A stretch of DNA of 64,000 bases, taken from Cheiracanthium punctorium. Lineage: Eukaryota > Arthropoda > Arachnida > Araneae > Cheiracanthiidae. The translations under genes and the position numbers were made by a program. Below are positions 10,441-21,000 of this stretch, piece by piece (position 1 is the stretch's first letter; each line of letters starts with the position of its first letter). The notes under the pieces were generated by a model that searched no databases, had not been told where the DNA came from, and worked only from the letters and a program-made list of their open reading frames with translations. The DNA is taken from the NCBI GenBank assembly GCA_038373885.1, contig JAWZYV010012536.1, positions 124,001 through 188,000 of the forward strand. The letters are read 5' to 3'.

Positions 10441-12120
10441 TGAATGTGGACCTTATTGGTCAATTGGATTACACAGCATGGCAAGGTTCTAGTTCTTGTG
10501 GCATAAAAACAGTTATAGCAAATATGAAATAAACTAAATTTATTGCACCTGTTAATGTCGAGATTTTACTTTTTAAAATGATGTTGCTCTTCGATCTTAA
10601 TCCATTTTTTCTAACATGACTTAGTATTTTATTTGATATTTTCTTTCCTCATAACTATTTTATAATAGAAATTTCTGTTCTTGATAATAGAAATTTCTGT
10701 TGTATGGTACATATTCTTCTGGTTTTACACATTGTCCAGGATAAGAATTAACAGGTTCGTCGTAGTATTTAAAGAGAACTCCTGGCTGAAATAGTATAAA
10801 TAAAAAAGAAATTGCGTTAAGATTGAATAAAGAGAGATACAGATATATATAATAAGTATTATGATATTATAGCATTTTGTGGGATGTGTAAAAAGTGAAA
10901 TTAAATAAGCAAATAAATACACTGATACACATCATCAACTTTTTCAGTTTATTAAATTTTAAACTAATTTTATTTTGTACAATGGTTCAGGGTAATTTTT
11001 TCAATTACACTGTGGCCTTAAAAAATTAAGGAAAAACTGGTTTTTTGCGCCTAATTTTCAAATCAATGATTACAGAAACACCAAATTTCGATAACAAGTG
11101 CACAAAAAAGTTATATACTGACTGTAACATAGAAGTTTACAGTAGAAAAACGCAAAAAAGATTTACAACGAAAGAAAGCAATCTCGCTGGAAAAGTCCAT
11201 TTTTGGAAATAATAATAATATATCACAGTTTTATATGGTAAAATGTCATAGATGAATTTTAATAAGTGATAAATGAGTTATAATAAGGAATATGCCCGCC
11301 CCTAACTTGAATGTATTGGTGGCATAGACTTTCCATGCCGCCAATTAAGTTGTCGGCTACCGAAATGGGAAGCGAAGACCAGACTTCCAGCTCTCTTAAA
11401 GACCTTGGAGAAAATACCTTAATTAAAATACATTATTAAGTTCATATTAATTAATAATTTTATTTACCCGCTCCAATTATTTAACCACTTAAATGAATTT
11501 TTAACGGTTTAAGCAAGTTTTCTATTTGTTATGGACTCAAACGCCTTTTTTGGTTGTCTTCGAAAATCCGGACAGTATGATAATACGGGGAGGGTGAGGC
11601 CACAATTAATCCGGATTATCAACTCTCTATTGTGTAAGTATTAGATGCATACCCTTTCTTCGCATGGAAAGAATCAAATATTTTTTACTTATATAAAGGA
11701 AATTAATTCTATGTTTTACAGATTTACAAAAAAAATGCGAAACTATTTGTCTGGTGACAAACTTGCCTTACAAATAAATACTAATATGAGATGGCATGCA
11801 GCGAAACTGAAATAATGACATAAAATCTATGTCAGTGTTACTTACGATCAAAAGAACGTAAAAAGTGTTTAGCAAACAAATTTATTCATTTTCATAATTA
11901 TTTGTACGGAATAAAATTTTTGTCTCTTTAATTCTGTAATAACGACGCATTATGTGGAGAACTGTTTAATTTTTGCTTAATTCATAGGATCAGGTGGGGG
12001 GAAGTGGTGGGAAAATCATTTTTTCAAAAGGTCCGAAAATCAAGCTGTTAAATTTATATTAATTAAATTATTCACGAAGATTGCATACATTGGACTTATA
12101 TGGATTGTAAATATAGCATT
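10441..12120. other. Unassigned AT-rich DNA
   Basis: Contains a short direct repeat (ATAATAGAAATTTCTGTT twice near 10,662-10,702). No gene recognised. Confidence 0.4.
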
Positions 12121-12520
12121 ATTAATGACTGACTATGTCATTTTATTTCTCTCCCCCTTTATTGAAATTTGTCCGAAAAATGTGTCCCAAAAAAGCGATA
12201 TAAAAGTACGACATAATAAAGTATGCGACATTAAAGTTGTTGACTATTTTACATGTATTTAAATACTATTAGTTCACAACAGCTTTAATCTATTGTTACA
12301 AAATTTCGTAAGCTGTAGAATATGCATCACATGTATTTTTCTATAAATAGGTTACGATCCTAAAAATTTCAACATACGGTTACCAAGCGAAATGCAAGAA
12401 AGGTGAGAGATAAAATGACACAGTCAATTAATATCGTTTTAATATGGCAATAATGAAACTAAAAATATTAGGGGGTTCAGGGGGGGGGGTCTCCCCCTGA
12501 TGAGCATCGAACAGCCTAGT
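12121..12520. mobile_element. GGCTGTTCGAGCC-family element, reverse copy
   Basis: Shares almost its whole length with the copy at 58,457-58,814, in the same orientation: ATGTCATTTTAT..., TTCACAACAGCTTTAATCTA, CATGTATTTTTCTATAAATA, TTAATATCGTTTTAATATGG and the GTCTCCCCCTGA end. Read inward, GACTATGTCATTTTAT at one side and ATAAAATGACACAGTC at the other form a subterminal inverted repeat. No coding content. Confidence 0.75.
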
Positions 12521-12796
12521 TTTTTTTTTTAATGCTATTAAAATACTTTTATAAAGTGTCATTTTTAGTCAGGCAAATATTGTACCCCATTTTCACCCAT
12601 GGGGGGGGGAATGAGTGTAGTACAAATGTACTTGCGTATTTTTAATAAAAATCATGCTAATCCTATGAATGGAAGAAAAGGCGCTCGATTTATTGTATTC
12701 ATAATACACTTCATAATAAGAAATCTATCTATCATAATAAGAAAAAGATGCACAGAAAAGGAATATTTCCAAAAATATTTAGCTAAAGAAATATAA
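12521..12796. other. Spacer between inverted element copies
   Basis: A 65-codon open frame is present after a poly-G tract. It has no recognised domain, and the region is bounded by two inverted repeats. Confidence 0.4.
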
Positions 12797-13138
12797 AACT
12801 CGGCTGTTCGAGCCTCGTCAGGGGGAGATCCTCCTGAACCCCCCTAATTTTTTAGTTTCATTATTGCCATATTAAAACGACATTAATTGACTTTGTACAT
12901 TTATCTTCATCTTTCGTGTATTTCGCCAGGTAACCCTATATTGAAATTGTAACCTATTTATAGAAAAATACATGTGATGCATATTCTACAGCTTACGAAC
13001 TATTGTAACAATAGATTAAAGCTGCTGTGAACTAATAGTATTATATACATGTAAAATTATGTCGCATACTTTTATGTCGCATTTTTGGGACAATTTTCAA
13101 TAAAGGGGGTAAGAGATAAAATGGCATAGTCATTAACG
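12797..13138. mobile_element. GGCTGTTCGAGCC-family element, forward copy
   Basis: Reverse complement of 12,121-12,520, so the two form a large inverted pair around a 276-bp spacer. Contains CTCGGCTGTTCGAGCCTC, TTATAGAAAAATACATG and AGATTAAAGCTGCTGTGAAC. Confidence 0.75.
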
Positions 13139-13257
13139 TCCACGATTATCCCCCCAAAAAAATGTTTTATCGATATTTATAAGATATATTACATGCTAGT
13201 TTTTTGAGATCTCAGTCGCACAGAAAAAAAATTCTTGGCTGCGCTACTGGTTCCACA

Positions 13258-14057
13258 TAGGGAATGCATTCCCAATCCCGCGGGAACGGGATCCCGCTGG
13301 ATCTCGCACAAATTTTTGCGGGACTAGTCCCGCGGAATTAGGACCGTAATCCCGCGGTATTAAAATTGAGAAATAAATTAGTTTTATTACAATTTTACGC
13401 AATCTTTCCAATGATCCGTTGACCAAAAATTGTTGCATATATGTATGTATCGTATCTCACAATTCAGAACACATGAATCAATAATTACAAATTTTAATTT
13501 AAAGTTTTAATTTTTCTAATTATCCTTCAGTGGAAGTCTGGATATATTGTAATCTAAATTTTTCGCCGACTTCCCCATTTCCAGATGAACAGAAATACTT
13601 CATATTAATTTTTCTCTTTGCGAACAATGACGAATCCATTATAAAAAGTTTTAATTTTAGGTTTTAATTTTTTTTATATAATTCACGCTTTTAACTATTT
13701 TACTAAAATTAGATCAAGACTACGAAGACGAGTGACTCTTTACACACACATACACATTGCCCTTTTTTACGTTCTTTTTTAGGAACTAAGAACTGAGTAT
13801 ATTACTTTGAATACCATAGCTATAATTTTCATTTTTTTGTAAGTCATTGTATTAATTATCAAATAACATTAATTATTTACTACTGAAGTTAAACTTCATG
13901 ATGCTTAAAATCGTAATTTTTCCTATTTTTCTCTATTGAAATGAAATCTTAGCTGAATGAAATGTCAATCCTGCGGGATCCCGTAATCCCGCGGGATTAG
14001 AAAGACTCAATCCCGAAATCCCGCACAACGAAAAACAGTGCGGGATTGCATTCCCTA
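13258..14057. mobile_element. Non-autonomous hAT-type element, 800 bp
   Basis: Termini are inverted: TAGGGAATGCATTCCC on the left and TAGGGAATGCAATCCCG at the right (reverse complement). Both are followed by repeated GCGGGATT/CCCGCGGGAT subterminal motifs. The flanks GTTCCACA (13,250-13,257) and GTTCTACA (14,058-14,065) form an 8-bp target duplication with one mismatch, as in hAT. The middle is AT-rich and non-coding. Confidence 0.8.
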
Positions 14058-15080
14058 GTTCTACAAAATTAATTTCTATAAAAATCTAATTAAATGTCTA
14101 TTTCGTTGATTTTAACTATTGTTTCAGGGATATTTAAATGAAGAAGAAATATAAGTGTCAGTATCATAGCAGACATTATGTTAAAAACAAAAACAAGAAG
14201 TATTGCACATATTGATATTGTTTAAATATCTTAAATCTTCACTAGAAGTACTCGTTATGTTGTTAAACTATACCTTCATAGAAAAAAAAAAGCATTGAAA
14301 CATCCAAATTTTTATGGTGGAAAAAAGGTATTTTTCAATATACCACCATTTTCCCCCACCTGACTCTAGAGCATGCACGTAGTATGTAATCGCATTCATT
14401 CTGCAAAATACATTAGTAAAATTATGCGCATTTCATGACATTAAAATGATGTCAAATTTGATTAATAAACTACAAATGTATGTTTCCACTACATGTCGTG
14501 TATATTTTTATAACTGTACTTACAAGTCGAGTCTGGCAAACTAAATTTTCTCGACAAGGGCAAGAAAAGGGATAAATTTGATGAGATTTCACTTTTTCGT
14601 TACTAGTACAATGGTTACCTAAAATAAATAAATAAACGACTTTTGAAAGAATGATTTGAATTTCACATCAACTAATTACTAAATAAAAAGAGAAGTGTAA
14701 TAGTAATGCGCGGAGACTACGTTCATAGAAATAATCAGTTTTGTTATAAATAGCGTAAAGAATGAACGTATAATAGCACCAATACAAAAATTAAAACAGC
14801 AGACCAGTTTCCACGTGTATGAGATGCCGTCGTCAGTGCTAGAAAGGGATGGGAATGACAAAAATTTGCTCTGTTTATATAGAAAAAAGTGAGATTCAGG
14901 ATAGTGTTTACGGGGACTAATAGGAGAGTAGGGATTCAGATGCGGGTTTTAGGAGGTGCCAATTAAGGTAACTGAGAACAGAGGGATTTCCAACATTGAG
15001 AAAGGGGGGGGGGGTGATAGAGTAATGAACAGAAATAAAACTATTTATGTTTTTGCGGATATTAAAAGCTTCAATAAAAT
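14058..15080. other. Unassigned DNA
   Basis: Contains a poly-G tract near 15,003. The part just upstream of 15,081 is the 3' continuation of the Penelope relic on the minus strand. Nothing else recognised. Confidence 0.4.
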
Positions 15081-15308
15081 CTAATTACTGGCGTAACGGG
15101 GTTCGAAAATGTATTTAACTGATTCGGTCGAAAACATGGTTGGCAACTCAAAAATGCTTAGCGATGACAGATTTGTTGATTCTATGTTTTTTACCAGAGC
15201 TATGTACTCCTTAATTCTAAATTTAAGGGCACGCTCAGTTTGTCCAATATAAGATACTGTATATATATCCCTTGTGTTCAAAGGCTTAGTGGGGTCTTTG
15301 AGGCACAA
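15081..15308 (-). pseudogene. Penelope-like element relic, GIY-YIG endonuclease
   Basis: A 75-codon minus-strand frame reads IYTVSYIGQTERALKFRIKE near residues 15-34. This matches the YIGQTgR.lk.RikEH signature of the C-terminal GIY-YIG endonuclease of Penelope-like retroelements. The catalytic Arg of the second motif is preserved (FRIKE), but the following His is Tyr. The frame stops early after FEPRYASN, where complete copies continue. No reverse transcriptase is seen upstream, so this is a truncated dead copy. A GIY-YIG domain of another origin is possible but less likely. Confidence 0.65.
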
Positions 15309-16918
15309 AAAACACTGGAGAAACTAAACTTCATCCTTATATATCGGGATATTTTTATTGCTTCGAGGAAAAACTCTTGGACAAAGTCGAGTTCGTTTTT
15401 CCTCCCAGAAATTTAAAGATTTAAGTTCATAATATAAAGGGTGCAATAGATTTTTATTTTTCCCTTCTCAAAATGTTGCCAAAAGTCCGACAGGAAAGTA
15501 AGTGTGGTAACCTTTACGGGACTACCACAGTTTCGAAGGTCCGCTGCACGTGGCGGTACAGTCTACGTGAAATGGCATGTTAAAAGAATTACCATTCTCG
15601 GATAGAAAGTTGGCACTCTGAATATACCTCTTCTTTGTTTTCCAGAAAAACTTGGCAGCATTTTGATCTGTAGTTTTCAATGTACGCTGCTTTGAATTGG
15701 TAAACTTTAATTATGGACACTGTACCTATATATTAAACTTTTTCTGTTTAGTACCGTATTAAGGGTGTTCCTTTTGAAAAGCGATAGACATCACAGGACT
15801 TTTAAATAGCGTTAAAAACAAACTAATAATGTTAAACACTCGAAAAAATTAGTAAAATTAATAAAGCCTATTCACTAACTTCTCTATAAACTAATATTAA
15901 CAGTCAACCTGTATGTCTCGTGCAACTTTCAGAAACAAGCTCAAAATTCTGCCTTCAAAAATGGGCGGAAACAGTTTACCTGTTTAGGAAAGTATTGCAA
16001 AATTCCGTATGCTTAGCATTTTTTCCTGATGTTTTGTAACTCCTATAGATTCATTGTTGTTTAGTTCACTGTGCAACTCATAAAGAGACATTCTAAATTT
16101 TTTCGAGTCTCTGACGCAGTTAAATTTTTGAAAAGCTGTTTAAAAGTTTTCCTAAATGAACAGCCTTAACGTATTGAAAAGTGCGAAAAACTGGGATCTG
16201 CCACTACTCGATGGTTGACACGTGCAGGATACAGTGAGTGACCACTTCCTCGTTCCGTGAAAAATCGGTCGTTAAGAGAGGTGGTCGTTTAAAGAAGTAT
16301 TAACATGTGGTAGCCACGGAAAAAAAATATCGTTTGTTTTGCTATTTATGAAATTGCAGGCTAATAAATAAATAATTACACAAATATATTTTTAAAATTA
16401 AAATTTTATTAAAGTATTAAGAAATTTCAGATTGTTTCATTCTTTTTTCTCTTACCGAGAGAGTACTTCTCTCTACTTCACGAGTATTTTTTACATCTGA
16501 CAAAAGAACGTATATCCTGATATTCTTCATGCATTCATTGTGTCTGAATTCGCCATAATGAAATCTATTTGCTTTAAAATTTGCTTTTTGGGTTTGATCA
16601 CAATAAAAAGTAACCGCCAATACCTCTCTGTATTTCTTTATTCGTGTGAATCGGTCACATCAATGCGCTGCTCCAACACTAAAATCACTCGTTTCTTAGA
16701 CATGTCTCTTCTTTAACCTACAATATTTGCACGTGATGTGTACGTATGTGCACTTGCATCTGCTGTGGATTTGCAGCAGAGCAACTGGTTTGGAATGCGG
16801 TTTTCGTTTGCTTTACTACCGAAAAATGCAAAATGAAAAAAAAAAAAAAAAATCGGACAGGGAACTGGAACCGGCCGCTTATAGTGGGTTGCGTGGTCTC
16901 TTCAAGAGGCTCTTTTAA
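15309..16918. other. Unassigned DNA
   Basis: Short open frames only, including 67 codons at 16,417-16,620 (minus). None shows a domain or splice context I can defend. Confidence 0.4.
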
Positions 16919-17401
16919 CCCTTTGAGGCGTAACCCTTCCACAATGCTGTAAAAAGGGCAGCCGTTGCCATCGTTCGACTTAACTACCCAGCAAGATGGC
17001 GGAAGATCGAAACGTTCACCTCGTGTCACAGATCTAGAGACCCTTTTCTTTGACGCAAAGAAAAGGGTCTCTAGATCTGTGGCACACGATGAACGTTGCG
17101 ATCGTCCACCATCTTGCTGGTAGTTAAGTAGAGCCATGGCAACGGCTGCCCTTTTTTAAGCATTGGGCAATCTATCCAGCTGTTCTTGCACTCTTCCCTT
17201 TTTCAGTAGATGTCAGTGCTGTTAAAAATAATCGTGACAATTTTTATTACGGGAAATGACGTGCAAAAAAGTAAAGCATTCTCGTGGAGCTATGTCACCC
17301 GCAACTATTTTTATAGAAATCAAATCTATTCTTCGTGACTGGCAACAGTCAAAACATTAGAGTTGGGTGTTCCCAGAGTGGGAACACTGCGCGTTAAAGG
17401 G
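16919..17401. mobile_element. Foldback MITE (TTAA type), copy 3, complete
   Basis: Exactly flanked by TTAA (16,915-16,918 and 17,402-17,405). Termini are CCCTTTGAGGCG and, reverse-complemented at the right, CCCTTTAACGCGC. Inside, near-perfect arms of about 95 bp (16,954-17,048 and 17,054-17,155) meet at a short loop. The TTAA duplication and CCC start point to the piggyBac superfamily. ORFs across it are hairpin artefacts. Confidence 0.85.
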
Positions 17402-17515
17402 TTAATATAAAATAGATAGGGTAAAAAATCGGTGCCTTTAAAAATCGGTCGCTGGAGGAGGGGTTTGCTTAGGCCCCGGTGGGGAGTCCATAGAATTTAG
17501 TATCGAAACGAGTAA

Positions 17516-17653
17516 GCATTGCAAGTTACCCAAGCCTGAGAGTGGTTGGCATCGCGTACGTGCCACTGGGGATCTGCCAGAGTGGTCATTTTCGTAATAC
17601 AGGATGCAGCATTGATCGTCCGTACATCGGTAGTCGCCCTTCCTGTAGCATTC
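17516..17653 (-). CDS. Cysteine-rich exon, colipase/prokineticin (MIT-astakine) type
   Basis: Candidate host exon. On the minus strand a good acceptor (pyrimidine-rich, ending TTCACTTCCAG) is followed in phase 0 by 46 codons with spacing C-x7-C-x4-CC-x18-C-x10-C. The paired CC, a DDQ just before it, and C-x-PL-SGLG before the last Cys fit the N-terminal half of the colipase fold shared by prokineticins, arthropod astakines and spider MIT-like secreted peptides. The CC-to-C loop is longer than usual. The frame stays open to about 17,429. The donor is unclear: GGTAACT within the last ten codons, or a later site. The C-terminal half would be a further exon at lower coordinates, not found. Likely secreted; whether cytokine-like or venom peptide cannot be told. 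The signal-peptide exon at 24,395-24,490 is a plausible first exon. Confidence 0.5.
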
Positions 17654-18029
17654 CTGGAAGTGAAAACAATACTGATGTATAGCAGAGAAAGGACCAAGAT
17701 TTTGGGAGCCCCCAAATAGTTAAAATAAGTACATGTAATCAAAGTCAAAATTACTTTGGCGGATATGCATTAAGCAGGGCCAATTCTAGAGCTATTTAGT
17801 CGCCCGCGCATAAATATTATTTTTTCGCCTTTGTGTACAGCCCAGTTGCAGAATTTTCTGTACCAGTGTCCAATGCAGACTTAAAAGTACAAAAAATTGT
17901 CTACAAGGTAAACTGCTGATACTTGTCAGGTTACCCATAAAATGCATATTAAATCAGCACATTCATCTTATAAGTTGCCTTTTAAGTTTCCACAAAAAGT
18001 AGGAAGAAAAATAATTTTTTGGAAACAAA

Positions 18030-19060
18030 CTCTTCTATGCCTTTTCACAATATTCGCCTTTAAGATTTATACACTTTTCCACCCGTTCAAACCTATTCTT
18101 GAAACAGTTTTTCCACTCTGAAGTTGACATCTCGAACATGGTTTTGGAAGGTATCAACAGCTTCTTGAGGTGATGAAAGTCGCTGCCCACGCATTTTTTG
18201 TTTGACATAAGGAAACAGGAAAACGTCGTTAGGCGACACATCAGGAGAACATAAGGAAAGAGACATTAATTTGATATTTTTATCCTTTAAATAATCAATT
18301 GTTTCACGTGCTGTGTGGGAGCTGGCGTTGTGTTGATGAAGAATGACGCTTTGATTTTTGTTGTTTTTCCTGATTTCGTTGATGGCTTTTCGCAAACAAA
18401 TTTCTGTTTACCATTTAGCGTTAACAGTTTTTCCATCCTCTAAAGGAATGGTTGCGATATGCCCTGTAAAACCGAAGAAACAAGCAAGCATTTTACTGGA
18501 AGTGCTTGATGAACAAACAACTTTCGTAGGATTCGATTCATCTGGAACCGAAGTGAATTGTTATTTAGAATCCAGCTCACAGGAATATGCCCAAGTTTCG
18601 TCACCTGTAACGATGTTGTACACGGCTTTCGCAGTCCCCAATTTGAATTTTTTTAGCATTTTCCTTACGCCAATTTGCACGAGCCTCTTTCTGAGCTTCT
18701 ATCAAATTGTGCGGAATTCATTTGGAACAAATCTTCTTTACAGCTAAATGTTCGTGCATAATCGAATGTATTGCAGTCTGCGATATGCCAAGACATGCTT
18801 CTATCTCCCGATATGTGACATGATGATCGTCTTCAATCATCATGCGCATAGCATCGATGTTGTCTGAACTCACTACCGATTTGGGTCGTCCTTCATGAGA
18901 TTCATCACTGACGGACGCATGACCAAGATGAAATTCTGCAAACCAAATGTAAACAGTCTTTTCTGATGGTGCTTCATTACCAAGAGGTTCACGAAGTTCT
19001 ACTAAGAATTCTTGTCGAGTGTGGCCTTTCTAAAAATAATAAAAAATCCTCCAACGGAAA
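18030..19060 (-). pseudogene. mariner transposase, frameshifted
   Basis: From the N-terminal side the minus strand encodes, in different frames, an HTH-like part with TVYIWFAEFH, EGRPKSVV and HVTYREIEACLGISQTAIH, then RVQHRYR/GIFL debris of the first-Asp region (TGDE), then HQHNASSHTARET where the family has HxDNASSHT. After that come SPDVSPNDVFLFPYVK (third-Asp region), MRGQRLSSPQEAV and a CINLKGEYCEKA end. At least three frame changes and several stops separate these blocks. The second catalytic Asp reads as His (HQHNA), which would itself kill activity. No role in the host is suggested. Confidence 0.9.
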
Positions 19061-19108
19061 CCTGCACGAGTTATTTCCAATTTTTTTTTCATTCACTGGC
19101 TTCTTTAA

Positions 19109-19517
19109 CCCTTTGAGGCGCAATCCTTTCCCAATGCGGACGACAGCTGGCTGTACGCACAGCCAGCTGTCGTCAAAAAAGGATCTCTAGATCTGTGGCA
19201 CGCGATGAACGTTTCGATCGTCCGCCATATTGCTGGTAGTTAAGTCGAGCGATGGCAACGGCTGCCCCTTTTTCAGCATCGGGCAATCTATCTAGCTGCT
19301 CTCGCATTCTTCCATTTTTCAGCAGAAGTCAGTGCTGTTAAAAATAATCGTGGCAATTTTTATTACGGGAAAGGACGTGCTAAAAAGTAAAGGATTCTCG
19401 TGGAGCTATGTCACCCGCAACTATTTTTATAGAAATCAAATCTATTCTTCGTGACTGGCAACAGTCAAAACGTCAGAGTTTGGTGTTCCCAGAGCGTGAT
19501 CACTGCGCGTTAAAGGG
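19109..19517. mobile_element. Foldback MITE (TTAA type), copy 4, nested in mariner
   Basis: TTAA at 19,105-19,108 and 19,518-19,521; termini CCCTTTGAGGCGCAATCC and CGCGTTAAAGGG. The left arm is largely deleted and replaced by a 16-bp-arm hairpin (GACGACAGCTGGCTGT and its complement, 19,139-19,174). The right half closely matches copy 3. It interrupts the N-terminal end of the mariner transposase, so it is the younger insertion. Confidence 0.88.
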
Positions 19518-19839
19518 TTAAAACACTCGTGTAAACAAAATACGCAAGCAATTTCTATAATGCCACTGATTCCAAAATTTAAAAAATGTGAATTTTACGA
19601 ATATCCTGAAAACAAGTTTCAGCAGCGCCTCTTATTGGTCGTTTGTAAAAACATAAAAGGCAACCTACGTATGTCAAATATGCAGCATTTGCACTATTTC
19701 GAGCATTCATTTTGCCTATAATTTCAAGTTGTGTAGATTTTCTTGTTCAGTTACATAATTTTGGTAACCAGTTTTAGAATTACGCCCGCCCTTTTCTGTA
19801 AAATTTTCTGTGAAATACTGGCCAGCAAATCTCTTCGGC

Positions 19840-21000
19840 CAATTCGCTTTTTACTTCCTTGTACGGAGTATAAGGAAGTAATGTGATCCCTAAAAATTTC
19901 GGGAAATGTTAAAACTTTATATTTAGGATTGTTGTAACATATAGTTGTGCACCTCCCCTTTTGGTCCCAATCGACTGGATAGTTTATCTATAGGGAAGCC
20001 CAATAGATTCTAAATGCATTACACTCTGGTCCGAAATTCGTTAAACTCTCATATCTCAAAAACTATTAGATGCAGAATGTTGAAACTTTATATTTAGGAT
20101 TGTTGTAACATCTAGTTGTGTTCCTCAGCTTTCGGTCCCATTTGACTGGATAGTTAATCGACAGGCCATCCAGAAATTTTAAATACAATACTCTCCATGG
20201 GCTGAAATACATTTAAAGCATATTTTAGAGATATTAAGCTATTTCAAACGACTCAGAACTGATATATGCTGTTAAGGGTTACAAAATGAATTTCGCCATC
20301 GAAAAAAAGTGTCTTTATCATTTATGGTTCTGCTACAGGAACACTCAAGAGATTTCCAACACATTACGGCCAATAGCAATTTTAGTGACATTCATTCATT
20401 TCAAGTACAATACCGTCCTACCATATAGTTAAGTAATGATCCGACCACGGTCACGTGCCTCCCTCAAGAATTGCGCCAAAAGCCGACAAGCTTGGCGAGT
20501 TTTGGTGTACGTGTGTACGTATTTAAATCTTAAATCTCAAAAATTATAAGTCGTAGAATGTTGAAATTTCATACATAGGAATGTTGTAACATCTAGTTGT
20601 GATTCTCGATTTTTGGTTCCAATCTACTTTAGAGTTTATTTACAGGATCACACAAAAGAATTCCAATACATTAATGTCTATGGACATCTTCAATATATTG
20701 AATCTGTAGTCAGTCATTGTTTGGTCCATGCCTAAAATATCGCCATTTGTTGTCGGCCTTGGCGAGTTTTGTCGAAAAATTGCCAAATTTGGAGAGAAAA
20801 ATAATTTCGCATTTCGCATAACTCTAAAACTTTTAACCGTTGAAATGTTGAAATTTTGTATTTAGAACTGTTGTAACATGTATGGATACATTCAGTTCAT
20901 TGAAAGTCTGTGGTCAATGACTACTTTGGCTAGCCCCAAAATCTCGCAAACTATCTCAAGCTTGTCGGCTTTTATTGAAATATCGCCAAATTAAGTGTCA
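19840..21000. repeat. Degenerate repeat array (GTTGTAACATCTAGTTGTG)
   Basis: The core GAA(A/T)(C/T)TT.ATA..TAGGA(T/A)(T/G)GTTGTAACAT, often preceded by TATCTCAAAAA(C/T)TAT(T/A)AG, recurs near 19,907, 20,078, 20,560 and 20,847, each followed by a related downstream stretch (GGTCCCAAT / GACTGGATAGTT). Copies are divergent and unevenly spaced. Non-coding. Confidence 0.7.

Larger units (their letters stand above)
17973..19665 (-). mobile_element. mariner element, dead, carrying a MITE
   Basis: Ends are inverted: AGTTGCCTTTTAAGTTTCCAC on the left and GGTTGCCTTTTATGTTTTTAC on the right (reverse complement), each preceded by TA. Removing the nested MITE (19,109-19,517 plus one TTAA) leaves about 1.28 kb, the normal size of a complete mariner. 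The transposase lies on the minus strand and is broken. Confidence 0.85.

Noticed and set aside
16718..17137. 139-codon minus-strand ORF and overlapping plus-strand ORFs
   Set aside because: They run through the palindromic arms of the TTAA foldback MITE and a poly-A tract; no domain, and both strands are open because of the hairpin.
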